Source of the DNA: Palaemon carinicauda
Taxonomy: Eukaryota > Arthropoda > Malacostraca > Decapoda > Palaemonidae
Direction of reading: 5' to 3'
DNA: 64,000 bases
Assembly: GCF_036898095.1 (NCBI RefSeq)
Contig: NC_090730.1
Location: forward strand, 22,418,666 to 22,482,665
Made by a program: the position numbers and the translations under genes
Notes under the pieces: generated by a model
The model's input: the letters and a program-made list of their open reading frames with translations, nothing else
What the model was told of the DNA's origin: nothing
The model's database searches: none
Shown here: piece by piece, positions 57,375 through 64,000 of the stretch
How positions within the stretch are numbered: the stretch's first letter is position 1
How the letters are laid out: each line of letters opens with the position of its first letter

Positions 57375-58640
57375 ATCAGTGAATATCATGATCATCATCA
57401 GCCGTAAGTTGTCTGCTGCAGGGCAAAGGCCTCAGGCAGGTCCTTCCACTTCCATCTGTTTCTGCTCTTTCTATACCAACAAATGTGTTTAGCTCGTTTA
57501 TCCATCGTCTTCTCTTCCTTGTCCTGCTTCTTTTGCAATTTCTATAGACCCATTCTGTTGTTCTCAATGTCCATCTATTATCTGTCATTCTCATTATATA
57601 TCCTGCAAACGTCAATTTCTTTTTCTTACATGTTGTTAGAATATCCTCTACTCTACTTGAGTTTGCTCTCTTATCAACGTTGCTCTTTTTCTGTCTCTTA
57701 GTGTTATTCCCATCATTATTCTTTCCATAGCACTTTGAGTTGTAAGTAGCTTATGTTCCAAGGCTTTAATAAGGCTCCATGTTTCTGATGCATAAGTTTA
57801 TACTGGTATGGCCACCTGATTAAATACTTTTCATTTTAGAGAAGGTGGCATTTTACTTTTCATAATCTCATTTTGTTTACCAAAAGCTCTCCATCCCATA
57901 CTTATTCTTCTTTTAATTTCGGTCTCATGTCTTGGGTAAGCACTTTTGTCTGTCGTAAGTATGTACTGTATAGTCATTAGTAATCTCTAGAGGTTCTTCC
58001 ATAACCCTTATTTGTTGTCTTCATTTTCATTGAACAGTATCGTAGTTTTACTTGTATTTATTTTCAGTCCTACAGTTCTGCTTTCTCAATTCAATTTTTC
58101 TATCATGTTTTGCAAGTCCTCCAAAGATTCACTAAACAGAACTATATCATCTGCAGATCTTAATCATTAAGGTATTCCCCATTAAATGTTGATGCCTACA
58201 TTTTTTAAATTCTAAATTCTCAGAAACTACTTCAAGGCATGCTGTGAATAATTTAGGAGAGATGGGGTCTCTCTGTTTAACTCCTTTCTCAATGAGAATT
58301 TTCTCGCTATCTTTATGTAGTTTTAAGATTACTTTACTTCCCGTATAGGTATCTTCAAATATAACATAAAGCTCATCTATTCCTTGTCTTTGAAGGGCTT
58401 TCATTGCTGCTGAAGTTTTGTCAGAATCAAAAGCTTCCTCGTCGTGGTTTATCATACTCTGTTGATTTTTTCTATTCGTTGGTTAATTACATGGATATGG
58501 TCAGTTGTTGGATACCCACTCCTAAACTCTGCCTGTTCTCTTGGTTGGTTAAAATCTTGCTGTCTTTCTATTTGGCTTAATATGATCATTGTAAATATTT
58601 TATATATTACTGAGTAAATTTTTTGGCTGGTGAATATATA
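57375..58640 (-). pseudogene. RTE-like LINE fragment, 5'-truncated
   Basis: On the minus strand it runs from LLSNIYKIFTMIILSQIERQ and DFNQPREQAEFRSGYPTTDH (58470-58620), through an RT part with AFDSDKTSAAMKALQRQGID and EKGVKQRDPISPKLFTACLE (58147-58455), to the C-terminal TFAGYIMRMTDNRWTLRTTE (57376-57615). Frameshifts and stops are present, and the FADD box is lost in the gap. It ends with a short ATCATC-type tail near 57390. It is missing its endonuclease, as usual for 5'-truncated LINEs. Confidence 0.85.
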
Positions 58641-58643
58641 TAT

Positions 58644-58909
58644 TGTACCAACCGTGTGTCACACAATTGTACATAATTCCTTTTGTATATAATATGCTTG
58701 TATCTTCGCTCTTCCCTCGCACTCAAACGAACATGAAAATTCATGTCTGCTGTTTTGCTCTGAACATTGTCTGTGTCTCGAACATGTTATGTCCTGTTGC
58801 CTTTAGGTTTTGTATATAAAGAAGAGTGTTCCTTAATATAGAACTCAGTCAATTGCTTCCTGCCCTCGAGTTCACACCCTTACCTCACACCCTTACCCGG
58901 CCCGTTACA
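58644..58909 (+). repeat. 5' LTR of TRIM-like element
   Basis: 266 bp, TGTACC ... GTTACA. It contains TATATAAAGAAG, a TATA-like element, near 58814. It is nearly identical to the second LTR up to about position 215, then differs in its last 45 bp, with CCTTACCTCACACCCTTACC extra. Confidence 0.9.
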
Positions 58910-59290
58910 TTGGTGACCCCGGAGTGACCCGCTCCTCCCGCCTCCCCATCCCCCCTACACCTCTCACCGTTACTATGACGCCGTCAACGCATACCTTCTG
59001 CAGCAGTACTCGCCGTCGCCAGCCGCCCGTATAGCAACGCCTTTTCAGCTCTCTCAACAACCGTTGGGGGACCAAAGGGCTTCGCTCACCCTCGGGAAAA
59101 TGACCAGTATCACTCGCCTGCAACCTGCCGCGGACGGCTCTCCTCGTGAGGTGAACCTACTTCGTGCCCTTATGGACAGCAACTTCATGATCATCAAAAC
59201 CTCCATCAACGCCTCCACTCGTGACGAAGAGGACACCTATTCAACTTCAACCGAAGCTGACGTGAATGGTGTAGGACATACACGCCTATG
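58910..59290 (+). pseudogene. Gag remnant in TRIM-like element
   Basis: The text reads NAYLLQQYSPSPAARIATPF, then LSQQPLGDQRASLTLGKMTS and VNLLRALMDSNFM. The PLGDQRAS...M segment resembles the Gypsy Gag motif PLGDQKPSxLLxxM. Only an N-terminal third remains, and it runs into the minisatellite. Confidence 0.55.
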
Positions 59291-59440
59291 AATGCCGTAG
59301 GACACACACGCCTATGAACGCCGTAGGCCTATGAATGCCGTAGGACACACTCGCCTATGAATGCCGTAGGACACACTCGCCTATGAATGCCGTAGGACAC
59401 ACACGCCTATGAATGCTGTAGGACACACTCGCCTACCCCG
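59265..59440. repeat. 26-bp minisatellite inside TRIM-like element
   Basis: About seven units of GAATGCCGTAGGACACACTC plus GCCTAT, one shortened (near 59318). The last unit leads into CCCCGTGACGAGCC. Confidence 0.92.
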
Positions 59441-59611
59441 TGACGAGCCGGAGCGGCAACAGCCACCCATCATCCACCACTCGCTTGCACCCCAACCATC
59501 GACTTTTACAGCCACTCACTGCTGGTAATCGGCGCAGTTTTTACTACTACCTCTCCAGATTCAGGGCACCTATTTAACATGTTCAGTATGTCATTTTTAG
59601 AGGGGAAGCCA

Positions 59612-59863
59612 TGTACCAACCGTGTGTCACACAATTGTACATAATTCCTTTTGTATATAATATGCTTGTATCTTCGCTCTTCCCTCGCACTCAAACGAAC
59701 ATGAAAATTCATGTCTGCTGTTTTGCTCTGAACATTGTCTGTGTCTCGAACATGTTATGTCCTGTTGCCTTGAGGTTTTGTATATAAAGAAGAGTGTTCC
59801 TTAATATAGAACTCAGTCAATTGCATCCTGCCTTTGAATCCACACCTCCTCTCTCGGCCCGTT

Positions 59864-59866
<3 letters not shown>
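59612..59866 (+). repeat. 3' LTR of TRIM-like element
   Basis: 255 bp, TGTACC ... GTTACA. The first 215 bp are almost identical to the 5' LTR (for example GTTGCCTTGAGG against GTTGCCTTTAGG). The U5 end differs. Confidence 0.9.

Positions 59867-59956
<90 letters not shown>
59867..59956. repeat. (AT)n then (GT)n microsatellite
   Basis: AT repeats to about 59921 and GT repeats to about 59956, directly at the right edge of the TRIM-like element. Confidence 0.95.
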
Positions 59957-59958
<2 letters not shown>

Positions 59959-60880
59959 GTGTGTATATAGTCTACTTATTGTGTTTTTTTAATCTAACAA
60001 GACAATAAATCTGCAATGTAACATAGTCCTCAAAACATTGTTTAAGAAAAATTCCTGGAATCTAGTATTGAGTTGTCAATTTCAAAATAAGTGATGGAAA
60101 AATTGTTGATCAGTATAAAGCAAAAGCGTACAAAGGCAGTAGTAGTTACTTATCAATACAATAGTTGAAAACATTACCCTGGTTCTGGGTCACGGATATT
60201 AAATGCATAAAATAGTGCACAGATAAGTGTTCTATTATTACCAAAAGTCTGAGTACATACACCATGACAACAGATGCCACTGAAATGGTAAGGTCAGTGA
60301 CAGGGGTAAACAAACGAGGCGTCATGCTCAGTAATTGTTTTGATTTGGTTTCACAATCTCTTCCTTACAATTATATATTTTTTTGTATGTTTAAGTACAT
60401 AGATTTACATACTAATGTTAGGTTAAATTATAGAAGAAAAAATACAATAATGAAAATATACTGTATATTGCTGTAATAGGAAATAGTCTCTACCAATATT
60501 CCCCGTTGATATAGGCCTACCCAAGATCTACACCTACCTACAGTAGGAACTCTGCCAGAAATTACTCATAGAATAATACAATTGGCTCATGCACAACTCT
60601 AATTTGCTTTCAAGTTCTTTTCTTGTAATTTATTATCTATTTAGTTTTATAGTATTTTTATCTCTTTAGATGTTCCTTTATAGTATTACTAACTTAAATT
60701 TCTCTCTTAGTTAATCAACACGCTGACAGACCATGTAGGGTAGAATCCCTAGACTGATGTCACATCAGAAAGTTATTTTTATTTTTATTTTAAGTTCTAT
60801 TTAATTATCCTAAAATGTTCGTTACTGAAAAATGTGGTTAAAAAAATTCAAACCACTTCCACGAATAATAATTATACACA
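59957..60880. other. Unassigned AT-rich stretch
   Basis: Only short frames. No family resemblance, repeat structure or splice-bounded coding sequence was recognised. Confidence 0.5.
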
Positions 60881-60881
60881 A

Positions 60882-60884
<3 letters not shown>

Positions 60885-60957
<73 letters not shown>

Positions 60958-60964
60958 ACATATA

Positions 60965-61003
<39 letters not shown>

Positions 61004-61021
61004 TGTATATGTATATATATA

Positions 61022-61081
<60 letters not shown>
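60885..61081. repeat. (AT)n and (GA)n compound microsatellite
   Basis: Two AT blocks (about 60885-60952 and 60968-60998) and a GA block (61024-61081), separated by TGTATACATATACTG and GTACATGTATATG spacers. Confidence 0.95.
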
Positions 61082-61083
<2 letters not shown>

Positions 61084-61233
61084 TTCAAAAGTTCAAACTC
61101 GCAGCAAATGTTTTCATATTGAACACGCTTGCATAAGTCCGTTTATAGTTTATAAACCCAATGTCTGTTTTAATGTTTTTAAAATATTTTATTTATAATT
61201 TTCATTACTTCTTATATCGTTTATTTATTTCTT

Positions 61234-61325
61234 TATTTCCTTTCCTCACGGGGCTATTTTTCCCTGTTGGAGCCCCATGGACTTATAGCATCTTGCTTTT
61301 CTAAGTAGGGTTGTAGCTTAGCTAG

Positions 61326-61330
<5 letters not shown>
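61234..61330 (+). mobile_element. Retroposon-like repeat, short 3' copy
   Basis: TTTCCTTTCCTCACGGGG, CCATGGACTTATAGCATCTT and AAGTAGGGTTGTAGCTTAGC match the 3' end of 45614-46000. It is followed at once by an AT microsatellite in place of the AAT tail. Confidence 0.75.
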
Positions 61331-61399
<69 letters not shown>

Positions 61400-61400
61400 C
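61331..61400. repeat. (AT)n microsatellite
   Basis: AT dinucleotides with an ACAC end, directly after the retroposon copy. The following 61401-61818 shows nothing recognisable. Confidence 0.95.
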
Positions 61401-61816
61401 TCGCAAGGTTTCCTGTAGGAATTATCACACGGGGAACTCTGATTCCTGTTGGTCATATAATGAAGGCCTATAGCACATTCTTACGTACAGTATATAGAGC
61501 ACCAAACAGCGTATTTCGTGTTAATTATCGAATCCATAATGCAAGGGTGTCCTCCCCCTCCCTTTATTTAAATCCTGATTGGCCTAACAGGCCCCAACGC
61601 TTAGCTGAGTAGCACAAATTTATTTTTTAATTTGCGTAGCGTTGGGATGATGCTGTTTTACAATATGAAAAATATAACTCGGGGGAATTCGATGGATTTT
61701 TGAAATACAAGTCATGGAATATGCAAACTAGACTTTATTTTGATATTTTTAAGCTATTTTCTGTTTAATTTGTCACGTACTTATTGGCGTAGCTGAGATT
61801 ATTGACTTCCTGTTAT

Positions 61817-61818
<2 letters not shown>

Positions 61819-61887
<69 letters not shown>

Positions 61888-62046
61888 GTCAACAAAGGCA
61901 CCCGTTTCTACTCCACTGCAGGACAAGGGCCTCATACATGCCAATTTCTGCCTGGGATTTGAGCAGTTTTCATCACTACACATAAGTGCGGATTGGTGAT
62001 GGTGGGAGCGAAGCGCGGACCTAGCAAACGTTGTTAGGCTGCGCTT

Positions 62047-62115
<69 letters not shown>

Positions 62116-62145
62116 TACATATACACACATACACACACATGTGTA

Positions 62146-62230
<85 letters not shown>
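61819..62230. repeat. Two long (AT)n arrays around a GC-richer repeat fragment
   Basis: AT arrays lie at 61819-61883 and 62049-62230, the second interrupted by an ACATAC/ACACAC block. Between them (61884-62048), TACTCCACTGCAGGACAAGG and GGATTGGTGATGGTGGGAGC recall the end of an RTE-like LINE or derived SINE. TGCAGGGCAAAGGCCTCAGG at 57418 is a related motif beside the LINE fragment there. Confidence 0.75.
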
Positions 62231-62234
<4 letters not shown>

Positions 62235-62700
62235 CAATTTCCTTTTAGTGGTTGAATGAAAGAAAAAAAAATTATGTAACGAATATGGGAGTTTTAGGCC
62301 TATTTTAAACCAATTTATATGCATTTTTTTCGTTGTTTTGGAGTTGAATCAAGAATATCAACTCTTGAGAAATCTACGGTAAACAATTCGAATTTTTTTA
62401 ACATTTTTGTGTTGAGTTCGATTATTAAAACGTTCGAAATTTTTCAACATCAAACTTACTTTCCATTTTTTTTTTTTTTTTACTTTTCCACATCTAACTG
62501 ATGAATGGCCTCTTAGGCTCTAACACCGGGCAATATAGCCCTTATTTATAGATTCAAAACTAGACCTAATCCTGCAACGTTCGGTATATTACTTTGTGAC
62601 ATTTAAGGCATAACTCAAGTTGCGAGGAATTTAGTGTATCATAGTATTGACGCAATTATGTATCCTTCCTTTCCGTCAACATGGTCTCAGTTTATCTTTT
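62231..62700. other. Unassigned stretch
   Basis: AT-rich, with a T run near 62466-62482. No gene or repeat family recognised. Confidence 0.5.
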
Positions 62701-62723
62701 TTCTCTCTCTTTCAAAAAGGCTA

Positions 62724-62791
62724 TGACGTCACTGGTCCCGCCAAAGTGGTCACGAGCTCGAGAAGATAATTCTGGCTGTGAGCTGACGTCA
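62724..62791. promoter_or_regulatory. Two consensus CRE/ATF sites, possible promoter
   Basis: TGACGTCA occurs at 62724-62731 and again at 62784-62791, exactly 60 bp apart, in a stretch richer in CpG than its surroundings (GGTCCCGCCAAAG; CACGAGCTCGAG). A CT microsatellite starts right after. A GC-rich GGCGGACGG lies at 62899. No convincing first exon is visible downstream. Confidence 0.35.

Positions 62792-62792
<1 letters not shown>

Positions 62793-62864
<72 letters not shown>
62793..62864. repeat. (CT)n microsatellite
   Basis: About 72 bp of CT dinucleotides directly downstream of the second CRE-like site. Confidence 0.95.
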
Positions 62865-62870
<6 letters not shown>

Positions 62871-63221
62871 AAACGTTTACTCGTGACTGAATTAAAAACG
62901 GCGGACGGAAATATGAAAAAATGAGAAATGGTTTTAAGCATGAATAAATCGATGTATTTGGAGGCTTTCGCTGCTGATGTATTATACATCGAGGAGAGAG
63001 TGTGACTGGCATCGAAGTGACAGATTATGTTACACTTTTATTCTAGGCAGTTCAACGGTTTAGAATCTGCGTTCCTTTCGCCATGGTGTCTCGTTTCTCG
63101 CGTGTAATGGAAATTTCAAGAAACTGGCATTTTCTTCTATTCCTTTTGAGGTAAAAGAAATTCGGAGAATTGTTATTTCAAATAGGGTAAAACGGTTATT
63201 TTTGACGCTTACATACACATG

Positions 63222-63223
<2 letters not shown>
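62865..63223. other. Unassigned stretch between CT arrays
   Basis: Begins with a moderately GC-rich segment (AAAACGGCGGACGGAAATAT), then AT-rich DNA. Short frames only. Confidence 0.45.

Positions 63224-63276
<53 letters not shown>
63224..63276. repeat. (CT)n microsatellite
   Basis: About 53 bp of CT dinucleotides. Confidence 0.95.
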
Positions 63277-63279
<3 letters not shown>

Positions 63280-63653
63280 TTCCTGAGGTGGACAGTGTCC
63301 CCAGTGCACCTCAAACTGTGAATGTAGGCATTAGTCTAAAAAGTCTTAACAGCTCTTTTTTTTCGTTCGCTATGCGGGAAGTAGGTTGGCCAAGGCACCA
63401 GCCACCCCTTGAGAAACTACCACTTAAGAGTTATGGCGTCTTTTGACTAGCCAGACAGTACTACATTGGCTCCTTCCCTCTGGTTACGGTTCATTTTTCC
63501 TTTGCCTACAATTACACCGAATAGTTTGGCCTATTCTTTACATATTCTTCTCTGTCCTCATACACCTGACAACACTGAGATTATCAAACAATTCTTCTTC
63601 ACCCAAGGGGTTACTGCACTGTAATTGGTCAGTGGCCACTTTTCTCTTGCTAA

Positions 63654-64000
63654 GGGTAGAAGAGACTCTTTAGGTATGGTAAGCAGCTCTTCTAGGAGAA
63701 GGACACTCGAAAATCAAACCATTGTTCTCTAGTCTTGGGTAGTACCATAGCCTCTGTACCATGGTCTTCCACTGTCTTGAGTTAGAGTTCTCTTGCTTGA
63801 GGGTACACTCGGGCACACTATTCTATCTTATTTCTCTTCCTCTTGTTTTGTTAAAGTTTATATAGTTTAAATAGGCGATATTTATTTTGATGTTACTCTT
63901 CTTGAAATAATTTATTTTTCCTTTTTTCCTTTCCTCGCTGGCCTTTTTTGCCTGTTGAATCTCCTGGGCTCATAGCATCCTGCTTTTCCAATTAGGGTTG
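63654..64000 (+). mobile_element. Retroposon-like repeat, long copy cut by window end
   Basis: Follows 45614-46000 block by block (GTAAGCAGCTCTTCTAGGAG, CATTGTTCTCTAGTCTTGGG, TCCTCTTGTTTTGTT, CATAGCATCCTGCTTTTCCA) and ends at AATTAGGGTTG, so its tail lies beyond the window. Confidence 0.8.

Larger units (their letters stand above)
58644..59866 (+). mobile_element. Miniature non-autonomous LTR retrotransposon (TRIM-like)
   Basis: Two LTRs (58644-58909 and 59612-59866), each starting TGTACCAACC and ending CGTTACA, enclose only about 700 bp. A primer-binding site (TGGTGACCCCGGAGTG) follows the first LTR and a polypurine tract (AGAGGGGAAGCC) precedes the second. Both flanks are AT repeats, so a target duplication cannot be read. 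The inside holds a gag remnant and a minisatellite. There is no protease, RT or integrase, so it must have moved with a partner's proteins. Confidence 0.88.

Noticed and set aside
1..64000. CRISPR arrays, bacterial operons or phage genes
   Set aside because: The tandem repeats lack unique equal-length spacers, and the gene content is that of eukaryotic transposons with spliced host sequence.

Overview
The window reads as nuclear DNA of an invertebrate, most probably a decapod crustacean (shrimp, prawn or crayfish). The reasons are very long (GA)n, (CT)n and (AT)n microsatellites, a high density of DIRS-type tyrosine-recombinase retrotransposons (known to be widespread in Decapoda), pogo/Tigger DNA transposons, a CsRn1-like Gypsy element, RTE-like LINE debris, and almost no host coding sequence. 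I cannot fix the species. Over half of the 64 kb is recognisable mobile DNA.

Layout. 1-4321: right part of a decayed DIRS-type element with a 5S rRNA-like sequence inside its reverse-transcriptase region. 4528-17154: a Gypsy element on the minus strand (252-bp LTRs, TGTAT target duplication). Its left LTR is split by a Tigger transposon (4679-13102), which is itself split by a second, intact Tigger (5123-9005). 17160-22597: mostly unassigned DNA with two repeat-like stretches and a 197-bp palindromic TA-flanked element. 22598-29499: nearly complete DIRS element (copy 1). 29710-31169: the only convincing host coding sequence, the last exon of a FAAP100-like (Fanconi anaemia core complex) gene. 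31192-31398: three 69-bp tandem repeats. 31430-37917: an old, shattered DIRS element. 37918-44653: DIRS copy 2, the best preserved, with all three reading frames open. 44654-48452: AT-rich DNA with two copies of a retroposon-like repeat. 48453-54954: DIRS copy 3, rearranged, with a duplicated gag segment where the RT core should be. 54955-58643: a minisatellite and two LINE fragments. 58644-59866: a miniature LTR retrotransposon. 59867-64000: microsatellites, more retroposon copies and a pair of CRE-type sites.

How the parts work together. DIRS copies 1 and 2 show the full DIRS plan: inverted terminal repeats, an internal complementary region equal to the complement of the left end followed by the complement of the right end, and Gag, RT/RNase H/methyltransferase-like and tyrosine recombinase coding regions. 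In both, the recombinase frame is the same frame as gag, separated by a single UGA codon, while RT lies in the +1 frame. The Gypsy element has a 14-nt primer-binding site complementary to its own LTR, in the geometry of Tf1-type self-priming. These two arrangements are the most interesting points in the window.
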